Below are positions 1 through 14,450 of a DNA stretch of 64,000 bases, one piece after another; positions within the stretch are counted from its first letter, which is position 1, and each line of letters begins with the position of its first letter. The stretch covers positions 76,690,265 through 76,754,264 of the forward strand of contig CM051024.1 in NCBI GenBank assembly GCA_027627225.1, in the 5' to 3' direction. This stretch comes from Congeria kusceri. Lineage: Eukaryota > Mollusca > Bivalvia > Myida > Dreissenidae. Under the pieces are notes generated by a model. That model did not search any database. It had not been told where the DNA came from and saw nothing but the letters and a program-made list of their open reading frames with translations. The position numbers and the translations under genes were made by a program.

Positions 1-3000
1 TAGTGTTTTGCTCTTACATATGGTCTGAAAGAATAGCGCACGTTTATTTTTGGAAAAAATGTGTATCTGCATTCGGTTTGTTTTAAGTGAATGATAAGTG
101 TCATTGTTGGAACCACCCAAGAAACAAACTAACAAAGCACGGTGTGAATTTAAATTAGTGCATAACTTAAGGAAAAGAAGGATCATGTTTGTTGTATATG
201 TAATACTTTCCCGAAATGCGTATACGTCCTACAAATACATTCCATTTGGCGAGTTGCCGTGCCTCACAGCGTTTGACTACAAATAAATAGCTAATACTAC
301 ATTTGATCTCTCGTTTAATGATCCATATTACTGATAACAATATATTGTCTTTCTAACAAATTTCTTAAATACTTTGTTCGGTTTCAGTCATTTCGTGCAT
401 TGAGTTGCTATCATTAGCTTATTTTTAACTTACAACGAGTTTCGTCTACACAGTTATGAGGCTCGTACATAATAATAAAATTAATTAGTATACCTTACAT
501 TTTGATACTATACTATTGTGTTGGCCACACTTCAAGCATTATTTCGAAGTGTAGTACTGATTATGTTCGCTTGCTGTCTGTCGTAATCAAAATTGCTTCT
601 TATAATATTGTGGTGTCTACGGTGTGTTTTATGCCCTATATACTAATATTTGCGTTATCAAAGATTTTAAGAACCAGTTAAGCCATAATTGCCTATACAA
701 TTGCCTATTTGATATGTATAATTGTATGACTCAATGCGATTTTCTTGGCTATAATGTAATTATAAGAGGGCCCCTCTAAAGAGTCAGAGTAGTTTTCATA
801 CGTTAGGCCATTTACGTTTTGTTATCTTCAATAGCGTAAACTCTATGCATTTATTATATTAAAATCGTATTCAATCGTATTGTATTTCAAGTATTACGTA
901 ACTAGCTTGTGCCTCTTTTCGATAGCATAGCGATATGGTATGATACGCACCTGGCAGCAAATTCGATGTTAATTTGTGATATTAACAAATTAATTTAATT
1001 CCTTTTTGAGGGTAATTGCGAGTAACCGTAAGCTGACAGCATCAACTTTTTCTACTTTAATGTTGTCAATATTTTTATTCTATGGTATCTTCTTATTTAC
1101 TGCGCCAGACTAAAACCTTCTTCCATATGCTGTACAACACACTCTCAAACAACATTAATGGAACATGAGCATGGATCAGTTGTACTAAAACAGCTGCTGG
1201 AAATCTGAATAATCGTTAGGTTTGATATACCATTATTACAGGTGTATCTAAATCTGCATGGGCTAAAAATGTGACACTTTCCCTGGGTGTATACATTAAA
1301 GCTGTATCAGTGTTGTTATAGCTGCAATAATTATATATTTTCATTAATGGCTGTAATGGTTATTAGTAATAATCGAATAAGCATGAAAACGTGTGTGTTA
1401 CAATGTAACGTTGATACTATCAATACTATTGTGACAAAATTAGTTATTATTGATTGTTTAAATTAGTTACCTTTATCACCATTACATATTTTAGTCCAAC
1501 TACAGGTTAACAAAGATTTAATCATTATGCAAGTGTGTTTTATCAACGCGTTTGAGAGGAGTGCAATATAAATGCCATAAATAAAGTCAGTCAAATTTGC
1601 GTGATTATCCATTTATCTCAGATGATTCGATTCTCCAAACTGTGACAACAGGATGGTGCCAGTGCACTAGATTTCAACACCCGAGAATCGGGGATAGTCA
1701 AATAAAGCAAGAGTGTTAGTAATAATCGAATTACCAATCATACATGTGTTGTTAAATATATTTAAGATGCTAGCAATATTATTGAAACAAAACTTCCATT
1801 ATTTACCGTTCTATATTTATTCTCCCCAAACTCATTGATCTGGGTTTTTTTCCAGCATTCGGGTGCTCTCATTGTCTTATTTACAGTATTATGGCGAGTT
1901 GCAGAACTAAGCATGTTTTGACAACTGATACAGTTTTATTGATTGCAATTAGCCATAAATTATCCGGGGTAAGGATACCATGATCGGTCTTTATAGCTCA
2001 CCGTATTAAGTGCGTTATTTTCCGATTTCTGTCACTGCTATTTATAGCTTCTACCTCACTTATTGATACTGCATTATTGGCAGTGTCACATTTCCAGCAT
2101 TATGTCGAAATGTAGTGACTACTGTGTTCGTTTCTTGCTTATACCTTTCTTGTTATGTCCCCACACACTGGAAGGCATAAGACATTGTTCTTAGCGGTCC
2201 GTCGGGTCGTACAAACGTACGTACGCACGTCCTGAAATTGTATGGATTAAACTCCTGTATTACTGCTGGGCGTATTTCGCTCAAACTTTCACAGCTTTAT
2301 AACCTTGGTGTGTCGGTGATCGTGAGAGATGGAATTTTTGCTGATACTACATTTGGTAGAATTATGGCCCTTTGTCATTATTTCCACTATAAAATATACA
2401 AAATATGAACTCCTCTTACAGTGCTGGGCGGATTTAACTGAAACGTTCACAGCTGGAGAACATTAATGTGTAGGTGATCGTAAAAGACGGAATTTAGGCT
2501 GCGTCCAATTTTGGCAGATTTATTGCTATCTTTCATTTTTACTACTATAGTACTTCCTGAAATGTGTTGGACTCAACACTTCTTTAAGTGCTAGGCTGAT
2601 TTTGCTGAAATGTTTAAAGCTGAGGAACCATTATGTGTAGATGATCTAAAAGGAATGAATTTTGGAACACGTATGGCCTTTGGCCATTTTTGTACTATAG
2701 AATATAGACATAAAGACTCAACTTCTCTTTAACAGTTTGATAAACTTTGTTCAAACTTTTACAACAAAAGGGCCTTAATGTGTGGGTGAGCATACATGAA
2801 GGCATTTCTTCATCGACAAATGTTGGAATAATTATGGCCCTTTTCCACTTTTCCACCATAGAATATATACTTATCGATATTTTGTGGACTCAGTCTCTCT
2901 TGAAATGCTTGGCGGATGGCGTTCAAACTGTCAAAGCTGAAGGACATTAATGTCTAGGCGATCGTAAAGGAAGAAATTTCAGCTGCGACCAATTTCTGTA

Positions 3001-4193
3001 GAAGGGTTACCCTTTGTCATATTTCTACTATAAAATAAAAAAAAATAAAAAAAAAATTGAGGCAATAATTAGTGTTGGCGAAAAGTCCTTTGTCTGTTTT
3101 CAAACATATGTGGTGGGGGCATCCGTGTCTGTGACACATCTAGTTGATACCGTACTGTTGAGTGTACCATATTTTCAGAAATATGTCGATTAGCGTGCTG
3201 AGTATTCGCTTACAGCTTGTAGAAATAAAAATTAAAATTTGAAATGCATAATTTAGGGTCTACAGTGCGTTTTATGACCTACATCTGTTCTTGTTCTATA
3301 TGTTATTAAGCAAGTTTGGGTCTCACTTACCTGTTTTATATTGGCAATTGCATAGTTCAAGGCGGTTTACAAATATGAGTGATATATTTTTAACTAAAAG
3401 AGCGCATAATTGTCAGTTTTTTTTACACGCGTAATGACGTTTTCTATTGATTAAATATATGATATTTTCTGAAGCATAAAGGTATTCTTTATTAAATTAT
3501 AAAGGTATTAAATCTGGCTGCATTTCAAGCATTAAGTTACATGCGTTTATTTCTTTTGGAAGTATGTTGAGATGCTTGTGCATGCATGTGGGGCAAATAC
3601 AAATGTTATTTTATTTATTTTCACAAATAATTTTAATTCCATATGCTAATATTTGTGGTAAACGGCTAACGGACAGAATAATATTCCGCATTATGTATGC
3701 TGATTATTCGATTGTCTTATTCTCTCTAATTTCTCTCCATCATGTTTTTAATTGTAAGCTTTTTGTTCATACAATGAATTCGATTTCAATCTTTATCACC
3801 TTATGCGTACTTATGGGCAATTTCGGGTGTATGCATATCTTGGCAATTGCACAGGTTTGTAAATGTATTTCATGTCTTAAATGCAGTTACTGCATTGGCC
3901 ATATATTATAACGCAAATGGATAGCGGGGATTAAATCCCTATTGTCTGAATACATAGTATCTTACCAAGCATATATTAAATGCGTATTGATCTGTTAGAA
4001 AAATATCCTTACACCTTTAATTTAAGTAGTTTCTATGAAGAATGTTATGTATCTTTGTTTCAATAAAAAGGACAATGTACTTTGATTTAAAGTACTATCT
4101 CTATATATTTAATACTTACCCATATCATATTGAAGTATATCCAAACAAATGTAATTAATTTGCTTACTTATTCGGCACCCACATATTTTAAAT
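1..4193 (+). repeat. Copy A of a ~4.19-kb tandem repeat unit
   Basis: The first bases (tagtgttttgct, then a block around tatggtctgaaagaatagcg) recur almost unchanged at 4195, and colinear matches follow throughout: 481 with 4697, 1321 with 5510, 2160 with 6343, 3108 with 7300, 3564 with 7640. The array probably continues beyond the left edge, since position 1 falls inside the unit. No credible protein is encoded: open frames are short, hydrophobic and broken between copies. The unit contains a ~125-bp sub-repeat block at about 2250-3040 and a GTCCGTCGG/ACGTACGTACG tract near 2198-2240. Confidence 0.85.
2250..3040 (+). repeat. ~125-bp sub-repeats inside the unit (also 6430-7210, 10210-11000, inverted 18400-19250)
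   Basis: Each copy of the large unit contains five to six degenerate tandem segments. The shared phrases are gctgggcggattt, cttaatgtgtaggtgatcgtaa, gaccaattttggcagaatt and tatggccctttgtcat. The spacing is roughly 125-135 bp. The segments within one unit differ more from each other than the same segment does between units, so the sub-array is older than the large duplication. Confidence 0.8.
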
Positions 4194-7100
4194 AGTGTTT
4201 TGCTTTTACATATGGTCTGAAAGAATAGCGCACGTTTATTTTTGGAAAAAAATGTGTATATGCATTCGGGTTGTTTTAAGTGAATGATAAGTGTCATTGT
4301 TGAAATTATCCCCACCCAAGAAATAACTAACAAAGCACGGTGTGAATTTAAATTAGTGCATAACTTAAGGAAGAGAAGGATCATGTTTGTTGTATATGTA
4401 ATACGTTCCCGAAATGCGTATACGTCCTTCATTTGTTCTCTACAAATACTTTCCATTTGGCGAGTTGCCGGGCCTCACAGCGTTTGACTACACATAAATA
4501 GCTAATACTACATTATTTGATCTCCCGTTTAATGATCCATATTACTGATAACAATATATTGTATTTCTAACATTTTTTTTTAAATACTTTGTTCGGTTTC
4601 AGCCATTTCGTGCATTGAGTTGCTATCATTAGCTTATTTTTAACTTACAATGAGTTTCGTCTACACAGTTATGAGGCTCGTACATAATAATAAAATTAAT
4701 TAGTATACCTTACATGTTGATACTATACTATTGTGTTGGTCACACTTCAAGCATAATTTCGAAGTGTAGTACTGATTGTGTTCGCTTGCTGTTTGTCGTA
4801 ATCAAAACCGCTTCTTATAATACGTCATTGTGGTGTCTACGGTGTGTTCTATATACTAGTATTTGCATTATCAAAGATTTAAATACCAGTTTAAGCCACA
4901 ATTGCCTATTTGATAGGTATAATTGCATCACTAAATGCCCTTGTCTTACCTATAATGTAATTATAAGAGGCCTCCACTAAATATTCAGTGTAGTTTTGAT
5001 GCGTAAGGCCGGTTACGTTTTGTTATCTTCAATAGCGTAAACTCTATGCATTTATTATCGTATTCAGTCGTATTGTATTTCAAGTATTACGTAACTAGCT
5101 TGTGCCTCATTTCGATAGCAGGCGATATGCTTTGACACGCATCTGGGTGCTAATTCGATGTTAATTTGTGATATTAACAAATTAATTTAATTCCTTTTTG
5201 AGGGTAATTGCGAGTAACCATAAGCTGACGGCATCAAATTTTTGAACTTTTATTTTTATTCTATGGTATCTTATTATTTTACTGCGCCAGACTAAAACCT
5301 TCTTCCATATGCTGTACAAAAGACTCTCAAACAACATTCATGTATCATGAGATTGGATCAGTTGTACTAAAACAGATGCAGGAAATCTGATATTGTCGTT
5401 AGTTTTGATATACCAGTATTACATATGAATCGAAATCTGTATGGGCTAAAAATGTGACACTTTCCCTGGGTTTATACATCAAATATTTATCAGTGTTGTT
5501 ATAGCTTCAATAATTATATATTTTCATTAATGGCTGTAATGGTTATTAGTAATAATCGAATAAGCATGAACACGTGTGTGTTAATATGTAATGTTGATGC
5601 TATCAATACTATTCTGACAAAATTAGTTATTATTGATTGTTAAAATTATTGACCTTTATCATCATTACATATTTTAGTCCAACTACAGGTTAACAAATAT
5701 TTAAAAATTATGCAAGTGCTTTTTATCAACGCATTTGAGAGGAGTGCAATATAAAATGCCATAAATACAGTCAGTCAAATTTAAGTGATTATCCATTTAT
5801 CTCTGATGATTCGATTCTCCAAACTGTGTCAACGGGATGGTGCCAATACACTAGAGTTCAACACACGAGAATTGGGGAGAGTCAAATAAAGAAAGAGTGT
5901 TAGTAATAATCTTATTAACAATCGTACATGTATTGTTAAATATATTTATGATGCTTGCAATATTATTTAAACAAATCTTTCCATTATTTAGCGTTCTATA
6001 TTTGTTCTCCCCAAACACATTGATTTGGCTTTATTTCGAGCATCCGGGTGCTCTCATTTTCTTATTTACAGTATTATGGCGAGTTGCAAAAGTAGGCATG
6101 TTTTGACAACTCATTCAGTTTTATTGATAGCAATTAACCATAAATTCTCCTGGGTAAGGATACCATGATCGTGTCTTTATAGCTCACCTTATTAAGTGCG
6201 TTTTTTTCTATTTCTGTCACTGCAATATATAGCTTCTACCTCTCTTTTTGATACTGCATTATTGGCAGTGTCAAATTTCCAGCATTATGTCGAAATGTAT
6301 TGCCTACTGTGCTGGTTTCTTGCTTTTACCTTTCTTTTTCTGTCCCCACACATTGGGAGGCATTGGGCATTGTTCTCGGCGGTCCGTCGGGTCGTACGTA
6401 CGTACGCACGCACGTCCTGAAATTGTATGTATTTAACTCCTCTTTTACTGCTGGGCGGATTTCGCTCAAACTTTCACAGCTTAAGAACTTTAATGTGTGG
6501 GTGATCGTGAGAGATGGAATTTTTGCTGAGACTACATTTGGTAGAATTATGGCCCTTTGTCATTATTTCCACTATAGAATATCCAAATTATGAACTCGTC
6601 TTACAATGCTGGGCGGATTTAACTGAAACGTTCACAGCTGGAGAACCTTAATGTGTAGGTGATCGTAAAAGGCGAAATTTAGACTGCGTCCAATTTTGGC
6701 AGATTTATTGCTATTTTTCATGTTTACGACTATAGTACTTCTTGAAATGTTTTCGACTCAACACTTTTTGAACTGTTAGGCTGATTTTGCTTCAATGTTT
6801 AAAGCTGAGGAACCATTATGTGTATACGATCTGAAAGGAATGAATTTTGGCTACGACCAATTTTTGCATATTTATGTCCCTTGGCCATTTTTATACTGTA
6901 GAATATAGGCGGAGGACTCCACTTCTATTTAACAGTTTGATAAAGTTCGTTCAAACTTTTACAAATAAAGAGCCTTAATGTGTAGGTGATCATATCTGAA
7001 GGCAGCGACTAATTTTGGCAGAATGATGGCCCTCTTCCACTTTTCTGCCATATAATATATAATTCCCGATATTTTGTGGATTCAGTCTCTCTTGAAATGC

Positions 7101-7970
7101 TTGGCGGATGGCGTTCAAACTGTCAAAGCTGAAGGACATTAATGTCTAGGCGATCGCAAAGGAAGAAATTTCGGTTGCGACCAATTTCGGCAGAATTATT
7201 ACCATTTGTCATTTGTTTACTATAAAATAGTTTTAAAAAGTATTTGTTAAGGCAAGAATTAGTGTTGGTGACAAGTCCTTTGTCTGTTTCCAAACATGTA
7301 AGGTGGGGGAACCCGTGTCTGTGACACATCTAGTAGATACTGTTCTGTTCAGTGTACCATATTTTCTTTTTCTATATGTTATTGAGCAAGTTTAATTCAC
7401 ACTTGGGTGTTTTATATTGGCAATTGCATATTTCAAGGCGGTTTACCAATATGAGTGATCTGTTGGTAACTGAAAGAGCGCATATTTGTAAACAGTTAGT
7501 GTTTTTAACATGCGTAATGGCGTTTTCTATTTGATTAAATATATGATATCTTCTGAAGCATGAAGGTATTCTTTTTTAAAATATAACGTACCAAATCTGA
7601 TTGTATTGCAAGCATTAATATGCATGCATTTATTTTATTTTGGAATTATCTTGAGATGCTTGCGCATGAATGTGGGGCAAAAACAAATGTTCTTTTATTT
7701 ATTTTCACAAATAATTGTAATTCCATATGCTTATATTTGTGGTAAACGGCTAACGGACAGAATAATATTCCGCATTATGTATGCTGATTATTCGATTGTC
7801 TTATTTTCTCTGATTTCTCTCCATCATGCTTTTAATTGTAAGCTTTTTATGCATACTATGCATTCAATTTCTATCTTTATCAGCTTATTCATACATATGG
7901 CGAATGTCGTGTGTAGGGATATCATGGCAATTGTACAGGTTTGTAAATGTATTTCATGTTATCTAGCTGC
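4194..7970 (+). repeat. Copy B of the ~4.19-kb unit
   Basis: Direct copy of 1-4193, diverged by scattered substitutions and small indels. Near 7960-7975, inside a stretch matching unit position ~3870, it switches abruptly to sequence matching unit position ~1320. This looks like an internal deletion or recombination joint. No gene is visible. Confidence 0.85.
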
Positions 7971-8440
7971 AATAAATATATAATGTAATTAATGGCAGTA
8001 TTGGTTATTAGTAATAATCGAATAAGCATGAAAACGTGTGTGTTACTATGTAACGTTGATGCTATCAAACCTATTCTGACTATATTAGTTGTTATGTATT
8101 GTTAAAACTGTTGGCCTTGATCTTTATCATACGTTTTAGTCTGCCTACTGGTAAACAAATATTTAAACATTATGGACGTTTTTTTATTGGCAATACATTT
8201 AACAGGAGTGCAATATAAAGCCTAATAAATGCAGTCAATCAGATTTGATTGATGATCCAATTATCTCAAACGATACGAGACAGCAAACTGTGACAGCAGA
8301 ATGGTGCAAATACTCCAGCGTTCAAAACATCAGAATTGGGGGAGGTCGAATATAAAGGTTGTTAGTAATAATTAGCAAGCATACATGTATGTTGCAATGT
8401 ATTTATAATGCTAACAATATTACTTCTCAAAAGTAACCAT
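7971..8440 (+). repeat. Chimeric partial unit between copies B and C
   Basis: Sequence matching unit positions ~1320-1790 (including the taataatcgaataagcatg block seen at 1370 and 5555) is joined directly to the tail of copy B. It is followed at ~8455 by the unit start (aatagtgtttcgctttt). The outer edge of the giant palindrome (8225) lies within it. Confidence 0.7.
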
Positions 8441-11400
8441 CATATAGGTAGTCTTAAATAGTGTTTCGCTTTTTAATATTGTAGTAAAATATAGGGCACG
8501 TTTATGTTTTAAACACAATATGTATATGCATTTGGTTTGTTTCAAGTGAATGATAAGTGTCTAGTTTTGTTCTGATTATTTTCGCTTGCTGGCTGTCGAA
8601 ATTAAAGTTGTTTATTATGATGCATCATTGTGGTGTCTAAAGTGTGTTCTATGCTCTATATGGTAGTATATGCATGATCTATAATTGAGCCACAATTGCC
8701 TATTTGAGAGATGTAATTGCATGTTTCAATGCGGTTTTCTTAAAAGATTTAAATAATATGTATTTGCGTAATTATAAGAGTGCTCTTCTAAAAAATCAGT
8801 GTAGCTTTCATTCGAAAGGGCGTTTACGTTTTGTTTCAATATATTATGATGTCTTCAATAGCGTTATCTGTATGCATTTATTATATTAAAACGGATTTCA
8901 TCGTGTTGTATTTCAAGTATTGCGTTACTTTCTTGTGCCTCATTTCGAAGGCATAGCGAGATGCTTTAATCCACATCTGGGGACATATTAAACGTTAAGT
9001 ATTCATATTAAAAATGAACTAAATTCATTTTTAATAGTAAATGTGAATAACCGTAATGTGACGGCATAATATTCTACTTTAATGTTTAATTTTATTTATT
9101 CTATGGTTTCTTATTATTTTACTGCATCAGACTTCAACTTTTTTCCATAATTTTTACATCAGACTCTGAAACAACATTAATGGGAAATGAGACAGGATCA
9201 GTTGTTCTAAAACAGCTGCAGGATATCTGACTAATTATTAGTTTATTACATGCCATATTCTGTAAAGTTTTATCCTTGTTCGTATAGTTGTAATAACTAT
9301 ATATTTACTTTAACGGTAGTAATGGTTGTTATAAATAATATAGTAAGATATAAAACATGTAAATTGCTATGTATTTATGATGCTAGCAATATTAAACTAA
9401 CAATGTTACATGTTGTCATTATTTACTGCTAAAATTGATGACCGTTAACTTTATTTGATATTGTAGTCCACCTACAGGTCAACAAAGATATAAAAAATAT
9501 GCAACTGTGTTCTTTAATGCATTTAAGAAGAGTGCAATATAAAATGCGATACATGCAGTCAGTAAAACTTGAATGATTATCCATTTATCTCAGACGATTC
9601 GCGTTACCAAACTGTGACCACAGGATGGTGCCAATACACTAGAGATCAACAAACGAGAATTGGGGGTAAATCAAATAAATTAAACGTTTTAGTAATAATC
9701 GAATTAACAATCATACATGTATGTTAAAATATATTAATAATAATAGCAAAATTATTTAACAAAACTATCCATTATTTAGCGTTCTATATTTGTTCTCCCC
9801 AAACACATGTATTTAGCTTCATTTCCAGCATTCGGGTGCTCTGATTGTCTTATTTTCAGTATTATGGCGAGTTGCGCGAATAGGCATCTTTTGTCAAATT
9901 ATACAGTTTAATTGATAGTAATCAACAATAAATTCTCTGGAGTAAGGATACCGTTATGGTGCCTTTATAGCTCACCTTGTTAAGTGCGTTTGTCGATTTC
10001 TGTTACAGCTATCTTAAGCTTATTCCTCACCTTTTGATCCTGCATTGTTAGTAGTGTCACATTTCCATCATTATGTCGAAATGTAGTGCGTACTGTGTTC
10101 GTGTGTTGCTTCTACATTCAGTTTTATGCCCCCACAAAATAGGAGGCATTAGGCATGATCTTGGCGGTCCGTCGGTCCGTACGTACGTACGTATGCACGT
10201 CATTAAAATTTAATGTATTCAACACCTCTTTTACTGCTGGGCGGATTTCGCTAAAACTTTCACAGCTGAAGATCCTTAATGTGTGGGTGATCGTGAGAGA
10301 TGGAATTTTTGCTGTGACCAATTTAGGTAGAATTATGGTCCTCTGTCATTTTCCAACAAGAATATATAATTATCAATTCCTCTTCAACCGCTGGGCGAAT
10401 TTAACTCACACGTTCACAGCTGAAGAAACTTAATGTGTAGGTGATCGTAAAAGAAGAAATTTAGGGTGCGTCCAATTTTGGCAGGTTTATGGCTATTTGT
10501 CATTTTTATCACTATAGTACTTCTTGAAACTCTGTGGACTAAACTCCTTTTTAAGTGCTGGGCTGATTTAGTTGAAACTTTGAAAGCTAAAGAACCGTCA
10601 TGTGTAGGTGATCTGAAAGGAATAATTTTCGATTGCGACCAATTTCGGCAGACTTATGGCCCTTGGCTACTTTTCTACTGTATGGTTAGTGTTAGACTGA
10701 CGACTCTTTAACAGCTTAAACGATTTTGCACAATATTTCACAGCTAAACGGCTTTAATGTGCAGGTAATCACTAATTAGGGAATTTCGGCGGCGACCAAT
10801 TTTGGCAGAATTATGGCCCTTTGCCACTTTTCCATTATGGCATATATACTTCCCGATATTTTGTGGACTCATCTCTTGAAATGCTTGGCGGATGGCTATC
10901 AAACTGCAAACGCTGAAGGACATTAATGTTTAGGTAATCGTAAAGGAAGGAATTTTGGATGCGATCAATTTTGGCAGATTTACGGCTCTGTCATTTGTTC
11001 TACTATCGAATATATTTGAAATTAAATTGTTGCGGCAATAATTAGTGCTGGCGACACGTCTATGTCTGTTTCCAAACACATGTCGCGGGGGCGTCCGTGT
11101 CTGTGACACATCTAGTTGACACTGTATTGTTGAGTGTGCAATATTTGTATCACTATTTTGATTTGTCGTGCTGACTGTTCGTTTGCAGCTTGTAGAAATC
11201 GAAATTAAAAATTAAAATGAATATTTTCAGCGTCTACAGTGCGTTCTCTGTCATATATTTATATAATTGTTATATATTATAGAACAATTTTTGTTCTTAC
11301 TTGCCTGTTTTTATGGGCAATTTAATATTTCAAGGCGGTTTACCAATATGAGTGATATATTTGCAACTAAACGAGCGCATATTTGTAAACAAGCAGTGTT

Positions 11401-12094
11401 GTTTACATGCGTAATGGCGTTTTCTATTTGATTAAATATATGACATCTTCTGAAACATAAAAAGTTTTATTTTTATTAAATTATTAACGTGTGAAATCTG
11501 GTTGTATTTCAAGCATTAAGTGACATGCGTTTATTTCTTTCGATAGTATGTTGAGATGCTTGCTCATGCATCTTAGGCAAATATCAATGTTAATTTTTTT
11601 GAGCTTCACAAATAATTGTAATTTCATATGCTAATTGTTTTAGATTACGTCTAGCTGACAGAATAATATTCCGCATTGTGTATGCTGATTACGGATTAAT
11701 CGATTGTCTTCATTATCTTATTTCTCTCCATCACGTTTTTCAATTTTAAATTTGTTATGCATACTATCGATTCGATTTCTGTCTTTATCAGCTTATGCAT
11801 ACTTATGGCGAATTTCTGCAAAGGGATATCTTAGCAATTCCACAGGTTTGTAAATGTATTTGATGTCATAAATGCAATTATTTCATTGGCCGTATATTAT
11901 AACGCAATAGGATATCTCCCGCATTTTGTGGGCATTAAATCCCTATTGTCTGAATACATACTATCTGATGAAGCATATATTATATGCGATTTGGTCTGTA
12001 ATAAAAATATGCTTACATATTTAATTTAAGTAGTTACTACGTAGGCTGTTATATGTGTTTATTTAAATAAAAAATGACAATCTACATTAACTTA
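8441..12094 (+). repeat. Copy C of the ~4.19-kb unit (diverged, internal deletion)
   Basis: It begins with the unit start near 8455 but jumps from unit position ~110 to ~555, so about 450 bp are missing. It is then colinear with copy A: 9121 with ~1100, 9780 with ~1810, 10140 with ~2160, 11090 with ~3110, 11500 with ~3500. It is more diverged from A and B than they are from each other. It also forms the outer part of the left palindrome arm. Confidence 0.75.
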
Positions 12095-13375
12095 CCATGC
12101 TAATTAAAATAAGTGCATAAGGAAAAGAAAGGGCAATTTTTGTAATATGTGTAATACGTTCCCGAAATGCTTCGACGTTCTACATTTGTTCTCAACAAAT
12201 GCATTTCATTTGCGAGATGCCGGACCACAATCCGTTTGACTTCAATCAAGTTAATAATCAATTGCTTGATCACTCGTTAAATAATCATATTACGAATACC
12301 ATTACATTGTCTTGATAATTACTTTATTAAGTGCGTTGCTCGATTTCAGTCATTTCCACCATTGAGTTTCTATCATTAGCTACCGTTATCTTTTTTTTGA
12401 CCACTTATTGCGAGTTTCGAATACATTGTTATGAGACTCGTACATGATAATACAATTAATTACGTTACTTTTTGATATCATACTATTGGGTTGGCTACAC
12501 TTCAAGAATTAAATTTAGCCTACTTCTGATTGTGTTTGCTTGCTGACTGGCGGAATTAAAATTGCTTGTTGAAATGCATCATTTTGGTGTCTACAGTGCG
12601 TTCTAAGCCCTATGTACTAGTTTATGCTTGATCTATACTTTATAGAACCATTTTAAATATTTACATTTTGTTTGAATATGCGATACCTTCAAAATCGTAA
12701 ACTTAAGGTATTTATCATATTTAAAACGGATTCCATCGTACAGAATCCATTGTATTTCAAGTATTACGATACTTTCTTGTGCCTCTTTTCGGAAGGATAG
12801 CAATATGCTTTTACACACAACTGGAGACAACTTAGATGTTTATAAGTCATATTATCAAATGAAAGTAATGCTTTTTGATAGTAATTGAGGATAACCGTAC
12901 GCTGACAGCATACTTTTCTACTGTAATGGTGTCATTTGTTTTTCATTTATTCTATGGTATCTTATTATTTGACTGCGCCACCCTAAAATCTTCTTCCATA
13001 TGTTGTATAACAGACTCTAAAACAACATTAATGGAAAATGATATGGGATCAGTTGTACTGAAACAGCTGAAAGATATATTTCTAATTGTTAGCTTCGACA
13101 TACCATAATAACCTGTGTATCGAATTATGTATGGATCATATGGATGCCACTTACCCAGGGTTTATATTTCAAAGCTTTAAAATTGTTCTTTCAGTTGTAA
13201 TAAATGTATGTTGTCTGTAATGGTTGTAATGGTTGTTTGTAATAAATCGAATGAACAAGATAGCATGCACATGTATGTTACTATATATGTATGATGCTAG
13301 CTATATTATAGTAATAATAGTAGTCGTTAGTTATTATTAAAATTGTATACATGTATCTTCATATAATCAACAAAT
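12095..13375 (+). repeat. Copy D of the unit, 5' part only
   Basis: It matches unit positions ~140-1450 (the cgttcccgaaatgc block near 12160, the atgagactcgtac block near 12430, the ctgcgccac block near 12975). It stops where a non-unit block starts at about 13376. Confidence 0.7.
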
Positions 13376-13620
13376 AAAGGTATATATACCCACTGTCTCT
13401 ACGTTAGCGTTTTCGCTGAACATTGGCGCCGGTACTACCGAGTACTTAACAATAGGTAACGGACTAGGACGGGTATTTTTAAGTAAATGTGTATATTTGA
13501 AGTAACTAAGCTAGCAAAGCGAGCGAAAGAACAGTATATTTAGCCAGTTTTGACCGAGTAATATATGCCCATATATGTATAGCCCATATATGTAAAGAAG
13601 TTACAAGACAAAAATAAGAT
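13376..13620 (+). repeat. Non-unit block X at a palindrome joint (inverted copy at 15855-16095)
   Basis: This ~245-bp segment (ggcgccggtactaccga, then ctagcaaagcgagcgaaag, ending near tatgtaaagaagttac) is absent from copies A-C. It recurs in reverse complement at 15855-16095. In both places it separates plus-orientation unit sequence from minus-orientation unit sequence, so it sits at the inversion joints. Its origin is unknown. Confidence 0.8.
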
Positions 13621-14450
13621 AATCGATTGAGTCAGCAAACACCAAGCGAAATGTTATTCTCTCATCCAAACGTTATCCATACTTATTAGCATACGGAATT
13701 AAACTTATTTGTTAATATAACAAAATAACATTTGCATTTGCACCACACGCGTGCGCAAGGATCTCACCGTACTACCGACATAAATAATCTCATGTAACTT
13801 AATGCTTCAAATACAACCAGATTTGATTCGTTTAGAATCTAATAAAGAAATTGTGTTTATGCTTCAGAAGATATCATATATTCAATCAAACAGAAAACGC
13901 CATTTCGTATGTTAACAACACAGACTGCTTACCAATATGCGTAAGAAAAGAGTCTCTTTTAGTTACACATGTTTTACTCAGTTGGGTAAACGCCTTTAAA
14001 TATGCAATTGCCTCTAGAGTGCAGGCAATTGAGATTGTAAACTAGTTCTATAACATATAGAACAGGTACAGATATAAGACATAGAACACACTATAGACAC
14101 TACAATTATGCATTTTAATTAGTAATTTTAATTTCTACAAGCTGCTAAAGAACATATTCAGCAGGACATATCGACATAATGCTGGAAATATGACACACTC
14201 AAAAATACAGTATCAAAAAAGGAAGGTAGAAGCAGCAAACTATCACAGTGAGCACTACCCTTTGACATACTACTGGAAATATTGCACTACCAACAATCAC
14301 AGAAATCGAACAACGCACTTACTATAGTATGCTATCAATACATTTTCATACTACGTATAATGTTGTTAATTACTACCAATTAAACTGTATTAGTTGACAA
14401 AATATGCATTGTACTGAAATTCGCCATAATACTGTAAAGAAGACAATGAG

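Noticed and set aside
2198..2240. ACGTACGTACG tract as a regulatory site or CRISPR-like repeat
   Set aside because: It is a simple-sequence tract within each large unit, with no regular spacer structure.
3564..3911. 115-residue hydrophobic open frame, with a similar 125-residue frame at 7606-7983
   Set aside because: Similarity follows from the large duplication. The third copy (around 11,550) is broken, the composition is that of AT-rich DNA, and there are no coding motifs. The YADY string is not a reverse transcriptase box in context.
10124..10433. Overlapping open frames on both strands over the ~125-bp sub-repeats (also 18278-19351)
   Set aside because: They are translations of the sub-repeat in several frames and both strands.
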